A DNA stretch of 22,544 bases. It comes from Oehlia diaphana (Eukaryota > Glomeromycota > Glomeromycetes > Glomerales > Glomeraceae). Location: contig QZLH01000506.1 of assembly GCA_003833135.1 (NCBI GenBank), forward strand, positions 16,525 to 39,068, written 5' to 3'. A program made the translations under genes and the position numbers. Positions 8,154-18,102 of the stretch are shown in pieces. How positions within the stretch are numbered: position 1 is the first letter of the stretch; every line of letters starts with the position of its first letter. A model generated the notes under the pieces. The model was not told the origin of the DNA. It worked only from the letters and a program-made list of their open reading frames with translations, and did not search any database.

Positions 8154-9216
8154 AAACATGTATTTTTTTTCCGAGACTCCGATTAGGAAATCTGATTTCA
8201 ATTTTTTTTTAGACAATCATTTTTACTTATTTAGAATTTCTATGACAACTCTATTAGGTGTCGTGGCTGACCTACAGTCCCCAAAATTTAACGCCAAAGC
8301 CTGTGTGACAAGTATATTATATCGCAACAATACAGTATTGATATGTATATCATATAAATTAAAAATAGTAAATGATAAGTAATTCCGTATAATTTAAATA
8401 TAGTATTCTGCTAGTCGCACGAACACGCCAACATAAAACCCTGCATTACCAAAATCAAACTCGTTAATCATAGTATTTTTTTTTTTTCTTTATAATGCAA
8501 TCACGGTGCATACAATCATAAACTCATACATTTTGACCAATATGGCAATATTCATTAAAATGATTTGCATTAAATCACATCACGAAAAAAAAAAATTCTC
8601 GATCTGTTGACCGTACTTGACTAAGTGTGGGAAAGTATAAGGAATTTTGGCTTTGTGTTGGTAATTTACTCGTTAACTCTATATAAAAATTTCTCATTAA
8701 GCCTCGTTATTTAGAAGCTGATGTATGGAAGTACTAGCGAAGACATTATTAAAGAAAGTCCTGAACGATAATTGTTTTTCGACTGTGGCTATGCATTTGC
8801 AAACAATATTCAATTTTTTCTATTCAGTACTTATTAGCATCATGGAAGGAGAGCAACAAAAATTACAATAGTTTTATTACACGTAACTGTTAACCATTTT
8901 TTATCCGAATATCGGCGGATCTTGTGGTTAAATGTCGAGGCAATGTGCAATGGCGTGGTTCACATAGCAAACATCATTTCAATTGTAAACATTGAATAGC
9001 CACATTAAATAACTGAACTCCCAGAGGTCGAAGATTTCATAATACTATTTAAAAAAAAAAATTATCCAGAAAATTTGCTTTTGTTATATCATTTTTTATT
9101 GATTCTGCATTACAATTAAATTGAAATTAAGTGTATACAGTAAAAGTAATTTTGTACCAATTTCATCAAAAAATTATTTATTTCTCTGAATTCTCTAAAT
9201 TAGCATCCGTCTTTTT
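8154..9216. other. Intergenic region between convergent genes
   Basis: This separates the 3' ends of the secreted protein gene and RPB2. A GC-richer block at 8262-8313 (GTGTCGTGGCTGACCTACAG, AACGCCAAAGCCTGTGTGAC) looks like a transposable-element remnant; the 74-codon frame over it (8158-8382) begins at a poly(A)-site ATG and is not supported. A TATA-like word TATAAAAAT at 8682-8690 is followed at 8721-8771 by a 16-codon open frame. I do not call that a gene. Confidence 0.45.
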
Positions 9217-9222
9217 TTTATT
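9217..9222 (-). terminator. Likely poly(A) signal of RPB2
   Basis: AATAAA on the minus strand, 150 bases beyond the RPB2 stop codon and preceded by T/A-rich sequence. Other, weaker hexamers occur further left, so the exact site is uncertain. Confidence 0.4.
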
Positions 9223-9371
9223 ATACAATACATACTTCAAATAATACTCTTGAATTTCTTGAATTTTATATATTAAGCAAGAATTATTCAACCTTATTAA
9301 AATTTAAGTACAGATATGTAGACAACAAATAACTTCTTCGATAAGATCAAAGATATTGCGATGATGCGGAT

Positions 9372-12292
9372 TTATAAAAGCTTTAACCTTGGGGTAATAT
9401 TCATCGACATAAGTTCTTGGAAAAGCAATTTACAAGCGTATGGAACATGTACTTGAGAAATCTATAAAAAACAAAAATAAAATATGAAAAAATGATTTTT
9501 TTTTTTTAAAAAAAAAGACATACCATATTTTGCGGTTAGTAAGCACCCCGAAAATAAACACCACTGGCCAGAATTATGAGGATCTTGCAAAAATGAGGTG
9601 CTCATATACCGCAAAATACAGTATATTATCATTATTTTTATTTACTTACCTGAGTGGAATTTTTACAAATTTTACAACTATAAACATTTTTCGAAACTTG
9701 TGCTATGCATAATAGACCGCAAATATCACACACGTGAATCCTATAAGCATCCGCAACATCATTAAGTCGTTCCTATAATGAATGAAATATTATTAACCAA
9801 AAAAAGAAAATAAAAATTTTACTAATTATTAATAAAATAAGATACCTTTAAGAATAATGCTGCACCATGTGAAATCATACAATCTCGTTCCATTTCACCA
9901 AATCTTAATCCTCCTTCACGACTACGTCCTTCAACAGGTTGTCTAGTCATTATATTCACTGGACCTCTTCCGCGGGAGCTATTTTATTTATTCAATAAAA
10001 TTTAGACAAAATTCACTATTTATTTTATATTTTGATGTCCAAATACTTACTGAATTTTATCTTGAACCATATGCTTTAAACGTTGATAATATGTTGGTCC
10101 GATGAAAATTTGTGCAACTAATTTACGTCCAGTATGACCATTATACATAACTTCCAATCCACGATGATGAAATCCCATGGACTTGAGATTTCGAGAAATC
10201 GATTCTACAGTAATTTCATTAAAGGCTGTTGCATCCCCTTCGTTACCAGTTAAACCCGATAGCTTTATATTTACAAATCGTATGTTAAAATTGTTAAAAT
10301 CAGGCCAAATTATCATCCCTTTTTTACTTTTCCTTTTACATACCTTGCCCATTAAACACTCAACCAAATGTCCAATTGTCATACGACTAGGAATAGCGTG
10401 TGGATTTATAATAATGTCAGGTGTAATACCATTAGCAGTAAATGGCATATCTTCTTGATGATAAGTGATTCCAATTGTTCCTTTCTGACCATGACGACTC
10501 GCGAATTTATCTCCAATTTCTGGAATTCGTGTATTTCTAACTTTAACTTTTACCATTTTAACTCCATCTTGATTTGTGGTAACAATTACTTGGTCAATAA
10601 TTCCATTTTCTGTAGATCTTAACGGTGTAGAAACATCTCTATATATATGTGACTCTTTTCGTTGGCCAAGCATTTCAACTTCTGACGAAAGTGTGGTTAC
10701 TTTTCCTATAAGAATATCATTTCCAGTAACTCTAATTCCACAAGGTACAATTCCATCATTATCAAGTTTCTCATAGCTTCCACGCTTTAATCCAACAGTT
10801 GTATAAGAATTTGGTTTCATTATTTCTTCCATATTCAAAATACCCTACGTTATTTTTTGATTAAAAAACAAAAAAAAAATTTTTTTTCTTAAATGAAAAT
10901 CATCAATAAAACTAAAATTAATTAATTGCTATACCTTTTTCTTCTCATGATCAACATAACTTCTATAAACAAAGCTTCTAAACAATCCTCTATCGACACT
11001 ACTCTGATTTATAATCAAAGAATCTTCTTGATTATATCCACCATAACACATAATAGCAACAATAGCATTGATTCCTGCGGGTAATTCTCTGAACTGAAGA
11101 TATTTCATGACTTTTGTGGTTACAAGAGGTTTCTGAGGGTAATACAACACATTGGCCAATACATCCATTCGTAATTGATAATTAGTCGTATAGACTCCCA
11201 TTGCCTGTTTACCCATAGCAGATTGATAGGTATTTCGAGGTGACTAGTTACAAAGTTATAATAAAATTTAATAATTATTTTTTTTTTTTTTTCTTACGTG
11301 AATTTGATATCAATTATCTTTATTTACCTGATTATGATCAGGAAATGGAATTAAACTAGCAGAAACACCCAAAATCATACTTGGATGAATTTCACAATGA
11401 GTCCACTTATTTGGACAAGTTGGTAAATTAATTAAACGTTCATGAACTGATCTTCTTTTCTTCCTTGGTCTTAAACCTCCAAGTTTACGTAAATTATATA
11501 ATCTTGACTCATATAATTCTGATGGAGACATACATATCATAGTAGTTTCTTCTTCTTCAGCATCAATATTTTCAATATAATGGTTTGCTACTAATTCTTC
11601 CCATAAATTATACTTTTTATCTTGTTCAATTTCCTTTTATATGTGATAATAATGAATTATAATTTTGCATGTAAATTATATATACTGCATGTTCTAAAAA
11701 AAGATGAATTCATTATAACTTACCGATTTTAACTTGAATAAATCATAAGAAGTTAAGGCCAAATGTTGATCATTCACGACGAATAATGGTCTACACATTC
11801 TTCCTGAATCACAATAAAATCTTATTTCATTTACATGGACATCATTAACAATTCCAATATCAGCTGGAAGGGTGTTTCCTTTATTATCTCGAATTAATCG
11901 TATTAAATCTAAAGGTTCATCTGTAATACATGATAAATTTCCATTGACAAAAACTTTGGTTAATTTAGCAATATTATCAAATGTTGTTTCATTGATTCTT
12001 TTGCAAATTCCACTATTATTAATGTATTCATTTAATGAATCAGGTGGCATAGATACTGAGACATATGACATCAATGCTAAATTCTTCATTAAGCCGCATG
12101 CCTGTCCTTCAGGAGTCTCAGCAGGACATATATATCCCCATTGTGTATTATGAAGTTGACGTGGTTTAGTAATCTTTGCATCACGTCCAAGTGGGGCATT
12201 ACATCTTCGAAGATGTGATATAGTTGACACATAAGTAAATCTGTTTAAAACTTGCGAAACGCCAGATCTGGACTGTTGGAAAAAGGAATAAA

Positions 12293-12325
<33 letters not shown>

Positions 12326-14760
12326 TAAAGGAAATTTTAACTATTTACCTGCATTGCTTTTTTGGAATCTCCCCAATTACCAGTACCAACTGAATATTTG
12401 AACCCATTAGTAATATGTTCTGATTTTATCGCTAAAGGTAATTTGAATACGCGATTACTTAAAATACACTATTCAAGGAAAAATAATTAATGAACATGGT
12501 TGATAGAATTATTATATCAAAAAAATATATATTTTTTTTTTACTTATTTACCTTTCTTAAGTACATAATCATTTCATTTACCATTTTCTTATATAAAATA
12601 CTAAATAATGAAGTCATTAAAGGACCGGCCATATCAAGACGTTTTTTACCAAAATGATCTCGATCATCAATTTCTCGATATCCAAGAGCAGAATATAAAA
12701 GTCTATGTGCAAGATATCCTAAAAAAATTCCTTTATTCGAATTGAAACCTATTCCCTCTCCAATATGAGGCAAAAATTCGGTATGTATAATATTTTTTGC
12801 ATACCTATAAATTATATAATTATTATTATATTTATTTATTTATTTATTTTTTTTATTTGTTAAAAATAAATAAATATATACTCAATTCGTTTTTCACGAG
12901 CTGCATTAGCTACTGTTCCTCTGCGTCCAATATAATCTAGCGCAAGCTATAAAGAATTAAAAAATTTCAAATAAGTAAAACTTGTGGTATGATCTTGTTA
13001 AAAGTAAAATAAGTAAATATACATTTTGTGATCGAATTGTACATGCTTCTTCAATACAAGATAATATAATATTAAACATTTCATTATCATTAGAATCAAA
13101 ACACATGTAATCAATAACTTCTTCATCATTAAGAATTCCAAGAGCAACAAATAAAACTTTAATTGGAATATCTTTTTTAATAAAAGGTAAATTGACATGT
13201 ATATATTGTCCAGATTTCTAATTAAAAAGAGATAATTAATATTATATAAATAAATATTTATATATTGACTTTAAAAAAAAATTATAAAATGTATTACTAA
13301 CTTCTCCTGCTGAAGTTTTTGTAACCAATTTCAAATTAACAGTTCTGATTTTTGACATATGCGCATTAGTACTACGAAATTCTACACTGTACGAGATAGC
13401 TGGTAAAGCATGCTTAAAAACATAAGCATAATTATTAGCCAGTCTTTCTTGAGCTATTAAAACTTTTTCGGAACCGTTAACGACAAAATAACCACCCTAA
13501 ATATATTTTAAACTAAGTAAAATATTATATAAGTTAAAAAAGAATGATAATTAATTTTATCGAACCTGATCATATGGACATTCGTGATGATCTTTTAATT
13601 CCTCAAAAGTTAAATCAGCTAAAGAACAAAAATTAGAATGTACCATAACGGGGATCTATTTAAATAAAATCATGGTTAATAATAATTATATATATATATT
13701 TATAATTTGGATGATAAGATTAGTCGACCTTTCCCAAAAATGCTCTTTCATCAATCAAAATTTCTTCATTTTCTTTAAAATCAATATCATTGTAATTAAA
13801 GTTATTTACGGCTAATTTGGATACAAAGAGCTTCACGTCTATAATAAGTGGAGCTGAATACCTATATAAATAATAAAATTTATTGAAATTTTCTTTTAAT
13901 GACACGATATAATGATTTTTCATGAAAATTAATTATTTTTATTATCAAAAAAGATAAAATTTAATTGATTACTAACGTTAAGCCCCTTAAGCGAGCTTCA
14001 TTCGGAAATAATTGTGTTTTAACCCCCTCTGATTCGGTAAATTGGGGTTTAGTAAATGATGGATTATCAAATTCGAAACGATATTGAGTCTAACGACAAA
14101 ATTCGTAAAAAGTAATTATTTATCAAAAAAATCTTTTTTAAAAAAAGTAAAAAAATAAATAAAAATAAAAATTTCTTAAAATCATAAATTATTGAAACAA
14201 ACAATAGTTTCTTGTCCATCTTCAATATCAGAATTTCTTATCACTTGTATTGGACTTTCAGTTATAACTTCAACAAGACCACGCTCAATAAAATCATCAA
14301 AAGAATCCAATTGTTGTCGGATAATACCCTTATTTTTAAAAAATGAAGAAATAACTTCCCAACATTCCTCTTGTGTGAGATCAATTTTATCATCATCATC
14401 TTCAAATGCAGAACCATATTCGGTTGCCATAGATTCTATAAAGAAGTAAAAAGGGTAAATTTATATCAAGGTTATATATGGTGTACAATTAAAATTAACA
14501 TACCGTCAGTTTGATAACCTGAATAAACGTCTGAACATGCATCTTCATTATTCACGAACAAGAGATCTATAAATAATAAGATTTATAAGTTTCGCAAATA
14601 AGTCACGAAAATATAATTAAACCGATTTAAAAATACCATCGTGTTGATATTCGAAAAGTTTATCATTTAGAATTGTTTGTGAATCTAGCGAATCTAGGGA
14701 ATCTTGTGAATCTTGATTCGTAAAAGTAGAATGGTTTAACATATAGTCGATATAATCCAT
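9372..14760 (-). CDS. RPB2: DNA-directed RNA polymerase II subunit RPB2 (19 exons)
   Basis: Second-largest subunit of nuclear RNA polymerase II; with RPB1 it forms the active site. Exons read leftward: 14760-14637, 14566-14504, 14435-14203, 14089-13977, 13861-13729, 13655-13566, 13496-13302, 13217-13023, 12946-12882, 12804-12552, 12468-12349, 12272-11724, 11633-11328, 11243-10935, 10844-10344, 10262-10051, 9978-9846, 9772-9650, 9461-9372. They sum to 3807 nt, 1268 residues plus TAA, with phase kept at every junction. Landmarks: [11 protein letters not shown] 529-539, [12 protein letters not shown] 577-588, GYNQEDS with acidic pair E886/D887, [15 protein letters not shown] 1027-1041 with K1029 and K1037, [10 protein letters not shown] 1063-1072, [10 protein letters not shown] in exon 17, and a zinc site C1213/C1216/C1231/C1234. 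The C-terminus (ITPRLKLL) is short, as in animals. The first ~64 residues exceed the yeast N-terminus by about 50; M65 is a possible alternative start. Donors of introns 3, 5 and 6 (GTTTGT, GTCGAC, GTTCGA) are weak. Confidence 0.96.
9518..9626. mobile_element. Miniature inverted-repeat insertion in RPB2 intron 18
   Basis: Left arm 9526-9547 (TATTTTGCGGT, five diverged bases, AGCACC) faces right arm 9597-9618 (GGTGCT, five bases, ACCGCAAAATA), pairing at 18 of 22 positions. A weaker match extends both arms outward to 9518 and 9626. The 49-base middle includes the palindrome CTGGCCAG. The host intron (9462-9649) is 188 nt, while the other 17 are 68-115 nt; without this unit it would be 79-95 nt. 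That size match supports a recent insertion. The ends begin TA/TA, compatible with a TA-targeting Tc1/mariner-type non-autonomous element, but the outward pairing makes the exact ends uncertain. Confidence 0.65.
10263..10343 (-). other. RPB2 intron 15: 81 nt, in frame and stop-free
   Basis: The donor AAG|GTATGT and acceptor ATAAAG|CTATCG are good, and removing 81 nt aligns K1083[10 protein letters not shown] with yeast KVAALSGNEGD without a gap. The intron is 27 codons with no stop in the RPB2 frame, so an unspliced message would insert 27 residues (starting VCKRKSKKG) near the active site instead of truncating the protein. The other introns divisible by three that I checked (7, 12, 13, 14) contain stops. 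Confidence 0.85.
12293..12325. repeat. (TTA)n microsatellite in RPB2 intron 11
   Basis: About ten repeats of TTA/TAT between the exon ending at 12272 and the exon beginning at 12349. On the coding strand this is a TAA repeat upstream of the acceptor. It should be length-polymorphic between isolates. Confidence 0.85.
12826..12876. repeat. TTTA-rich simple repeat in RPB2 intron 9
   Basis: Runs of TTTA units and a T tract fill most of the 77-base intron between 12804 and 12882. Simple sequence only. Confidence 0.6.
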
Positions 14761-16458
14761 TTTTATAACGTACAAATTTTTTTATATTTTGTATGAATTA
14801 AGAAAGAATTGAAAGAATTAAAGAAAGAATTCATTAATTTTCCTATATAAAATGTTTCGATAATATCGTGAGATCATTATAATACAAATAATTACGTAAG
14901 ACCTCAGCTTATTTTTATGCGCTTACGAGTAATCAATTTAAAGATTTGTTAACTCCATTTGGAATTTCTGAATTCGCAGTTTAAGCATTTTACTTACTTA
15001 AGCTGTTACTTTAGATAAATTTATACTACGTTCAAGTTTATTATAAGGATGAACCGATAATGTTTCATGTGACTTCGCTAATAAATATCGTTTAATATAA
15101 ATTGTTAAGAGTGTAAAGTGCGATATAGGTAATTAGGTAAATTATTGTAGATTTTATGAAACAATTGAAGTTTTAAGTTTCTAATATGGCAAAAGCATTT
15201 TAAAATATTTTCGTTTCTCAACGTAAAATCAATACAATATTAGGACTTCGTTCTAATTACGGTTCAATAAACAAGGTTGAGTTTACTGAGAAAAAAAAAA
15301 TACTTTGATTGAATAAGATTTATTAAAGAAATTTATTAGTGGATGTTAAATTGCTTGGTTTGAGTATCATTTTCTCTTATTATAAAATTAGTAAATCTCG
15401 TTTATAATAATCTTTTAGCCAAGTTTAATTAATAAAGCTAAGCCATTCAACTTGTCTATAATGAGAAATCAATATTTTTAGTTGTTAGGAACCGGGTTCG
15501 AAACCGGTTCGGTTCTAAAGTAGTTCGAAATTGCCATATTTTAGAGATCATTTTTCCTTTATTGACAATTAATTAAATTTATTGACATCAATTTTTTAGG
15601 TAAAGTTACTTATTGGAGTAAAGTAATTCGATTCATCTGTATTTAATATTGTTCAAATCGCTTTCGAACTACTAAAATTTATGACGATGGCTAAATAATT
15701 TAATGAGTACTTCATTTAAATAATTTTGATGATTGATATATTATTATTCACTATAATATAAATTCTTTAGATGAGAAGTGTTTCTTGTTATTTTAGTGAT
15801 TTTGATTGAAGTAATCTGAATCATGCAGTAGTTTTCATGTAGCAATATCCATATTGATTAGAAGACAAATGGTAAATATTAAAATTCTATATTCCTACCA
15901 AAATTTGTAAAAAAATTTTGTCAAGAATAAATACAGTAACTTCAAGTTAAAGAGATGTAACAGGTTTATTTTAATAATAGATGAAGTCTTTGATATCAGC
16001 ATTACTGAGATTCAAATCTTCTAAATGATATTATTGTCTGTGATTTATTGGTACTAGTAGTATTCTAACATATAAGACTGATAATAAATTTATTTAATTT
16101 TGAATTTTTGAAAGAGTTGGCATACCTTATAACGCTATGTGCCAAGTAAATCATGTGACTCGAATCTTTTTCCAACCTCCCGATTATTACATGAATATTA
16201 ATTTAGTTTAATTAAACTTTAGAAAATTTCTATTAAATAAAGAATAATATCGTGAGAGGAAAACAACAATATTAAGGCATAAACATGAGCTATTTTTAAA
16301 TTTGGATGAAAATCCATTTGTCTTGGCAGTATATTTCGCCAAGATCTAATTTATTCGGGTCCTACCGAATTAATAATTTGAAAGTAACTTAATATTCACA
16401 CGAATTGATTTCATTTTCAGAAAGTGTCAAATTGTCGATATAGGATGGAATAAAAAAC
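14761..16458. other. RPB2 5' region and spacer to the next gene
   Basis: The first ~200 bases right of 14760 should carry the RPB2 promoter. No clear TATA box is seen, as is common for housekeeping genes, but a TTACGTAA palindrome is at 14892-14899. A self-similar GAACCG/GGTTCG cluster at 15489-15515 resembles the AATCGATTCGA cluster at 5459-5514 in structure. The remainder is AT-rich and stop-filled, with no supported gene. Confidence 0.5.
14892..14899. promoter_or_regulatory. TTACGTAA palindrome upstream of RPB2
   Basis: A perfect 8-base bZIP-type core 132 bases upstream of the first RPB2 ATG. The same core is upstream of the gene at 7496. A role is plausible but based on motif and place only. 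Confidence 0.3.
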
Positions 16459-16464
16459 TTTATT
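16459..16464 (-). terminator. Likely poly(A) signal of the gene at 16642-17046
   Basis: AATAAA on the minus strand, in the context AAGTAAATAAAG, about 178 bases beyond the stop. The intervening 3' leader is AT-rich with ATATAT runs. Confidence 0.4.
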
Positions 16465-16641
16465 TACTTAAGAGACATATTATAGTACCAATAAAAAATT
16501 TTATAATACAACATTGTTAAAAAAACATTAAAAACAAAATCATTAAAAATAAATAAATATGAAAATAAATATATATGTACTATATATATAATAGAATAGC
16601 TAAAATTTCCTGCCCACAACATCAAATATAATCATGCTAAA

Positions 16642-17046
16642 TTATGCTTCTTTAATTTCTTCCTCACCAATTACTTTATTACCACGTTTAACAGTAAACT
16701 TTTTACCAACAAGAGATTTACAATTGAAATTAGTAAAATCTTTTCTAAATGCTGCAATACCGGGAGGTTTAACAATAAAATTATTGGGGGTGATATCATG
16801 ATTACCGGCTTTGAAAGTATAGATGTCATCATTAGATGAAGTGAATCCTGTATTAAATTGGACTGTAGCTCTACAAACTTTAGAACTAAATTGAGTAAAT
16901 GTTGCTACTCCTCTAATGTCATTTTCATTAAATAATACAGTAGCAACAAATCCAAGTTTCTCTCGTTTTTGAAGGTTAGGATGTGGAATAGAAGAAACGA
17001 GCGCAGCGAAAAGGAATAGGATCAAAATGGCTGTTTTAGTGATCAT
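16642..17046 (-). CDS. Small secreted protein with KR processing site (member B of the local family)
   Basis: 134 residues, no intron. Residues 1-19 are a signal peptide (hydrophobic AILILFLFAALV, likely cut after VSS). A short pro-segment ends in the dibasic QKR at 26-28, a Kex2-type site. The core 31-134 begins LGFVATVLF and contains GVATFTQF 46-53, KVCRATVQFNTGF 57-68, YTFKAG 76-81, PPGIAAFRKDF 94-104 and FNCK 107-110, ending in a charged tail (GEEEIKEA). C58 and C109 are the only cysteines of the mature protein and could form one disulfide. CRxTxQFNTG and PPGxxxFxxDF are shared with the neighbour at 18103-18555, so the two are tandem paralogues about 1.06 kb apart on one strand. The layout of short beta strands is reminiscent of a small beta-sandwich; no named domain was recognised. 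A TATA box precedes the ATG. Probably exported to the apoplast or cell wall. Confidence 0.87.
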   Translation of the reverse strand: MITKTAILILFLFAALVSSIPHPNLQKREKLGFVATVLFNENDIRGVATFTQFSSKVCRATVQFNTGFTSSNDDIYTFKAGNHDITPNNFIVKPPGIAAFRKDFTNFNCKSLVGKKFTVKRGNKVIGEEEIKEA

Positions 17047-17939
17047 TATTAATGAATTGTAAAGGTAAAGAATTTTTTTTTTTTAATCAATTAGAAATTG
17101 AATTTATCTCCTTTTTATAAGTATTTTGAATTGGAATAATAAGTAACACTCGGAATTCTAAAATGTTGTGTTGATGTTATTTTTAATCAAATCCTATAAA
17201 AAGTCAATTTTTTTTACTTTAAATAAACTTCTTAAAATGTATTTTTAAAATATTACTTGGATTTTATTATTTTACGGACTGAATTTTGAAGTAAATTTGT
17301 TATTTATTAGGAAAATTTTTTCCAATAAAGTAAGGTAATGAACTTTTTCTTCCTATTCAATAATGGAAAGTAAAAATCATTGGCATCATTTGTTTTGGTA
17401 AGACAATGATCATTTCATCTTCTCAATAAAACTTGTTTACTACCTGTTGTACACATTTTAGTATATGCATGCAGTTTTATCGGTAATTCATTGATAAATA
17501 TTTTCATGAGCAGGTAATACGTAATCATTTTTTAAACTGATAATATTAAATCATTAGTAATATTGTATAATATTGCCATGGGAATATGTGACGATTGTGA
17601 CTTGTGTGACTTATATTCCTTTTACTGATATATTAAATATTCTTTAGTCTAGATAATCTTTTTTTTTTCTTTTACAATTCTTTTTTTAGCGATATTGCCA
17701 AGTCTACAAAAAGAAGTTATTTGGAATGAACGAGACCGTATAATCGATCATACTATTTGTTATAAACACATATTTGTTTATGATAATATAATTTTGCCGG
17801 TAATTTATCTTTGAATAATTTTCAAATATGTGTAATCCGTGTAACTTGTATAAATTACTGATTTGTTTAGTCCATCTTTCGTAATTACTTATACTTTATA
17901 TAGCCCATAGGTTTATTGTATACAAAAAATACGCAAATC
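17047..17939. other. Spacer between the two tandem secreted protein genes
   Basis: It holds the promoter of the left gene (TATA box at 17111-17119) and, at its right end, the 3' end of the right gene. The rest is AT-rich and lacks open frames of note. TACGTAA occurs near 17519. Confidence 0.5.
17111..17119 (-). promoter_or_regulatory. TATA box of the gene at 16642-17046
   Basis: TATAAAAAG on the minus strand, followed by GAGATAAATTC, about 65 bases before the ATG at 17046. Good sequence and spacing. Confidence 0.55.
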
Positions 17940-17945
17940 TTTATT
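17940..17945 (-). terminator. Possible poly(A) signal of the gene at 18103-18555
   Basis: AATAAA on the minus strand about 158 bases beyond the stop codon. The stretch between contains an AAAT microsatellite. The assignment is by distance only. Confidence 0.3.
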
Positions 17946-18002
17946 TAAAAAAAAGTTGTGACGAAAAAGAAATACTTCTATACATATATATTATTTACAG
18001 TC

Positions 18003-18008
18003 AAAAAA

Positions 18009-18039
<31 letters not shown>

Positions 18040-18043
18040 AAAT
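18003..18043. repeat. (AAAT)n microsatellite
   Basis: Tetranucleotide AAAT/TAAA units, broken once by GTT, in the 3' flank of the secreted protein gene at 18103-18555. Likely length-variable. Confidence 0.7.
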
Positions 18044-18102
18044 TCTCTAATAATCTAAAGATTTCAATTAACAAATTTTACGTCACATCTCTATCTCCTA
18101 AT

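Noticed and set aside
8158..8382. 74-codon frame after the poly(A) signal of the gene at 7496
   Set aside because: The start is in 3' flanking DNA, there is no promoter, and the GC-rich part looks like a transposon remnant.
8721..8771. 16-codon open frame 31 bases after a TATA-like word
   Set aside because: Too short to separate from chance; no second line of evidence.
9530..9712. 60-codon plus-strand frame MRLVSTPK...
   Set aside because: It lies antisense across RPB2 intron 18 and exon 18 and starts inside the inverted-repeat insertion; RPB2 explains the conserved part.
10177..10776. Three plus-strand open frames of 66-93 codons
   Set aside because: Antisense shadows of the well-conserved RPB2 exons 15 and 16.
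11872..12153. 93-codon plus-strand frame
   Set aside because: Antisense shadow of RPB2 exon 12.
14192..14449. 85-codon plus-strand frame
   Set aside because: Antisense shadow of RPB2 exon 3.
15489..15515. GGTTCGAAACC-like word resembling a tRNA B box
   Set aside because: No matching A box, acceptor stem or cloverleaf around it; the sequence is a self-similar GAACCG/GGTTCG cluster.
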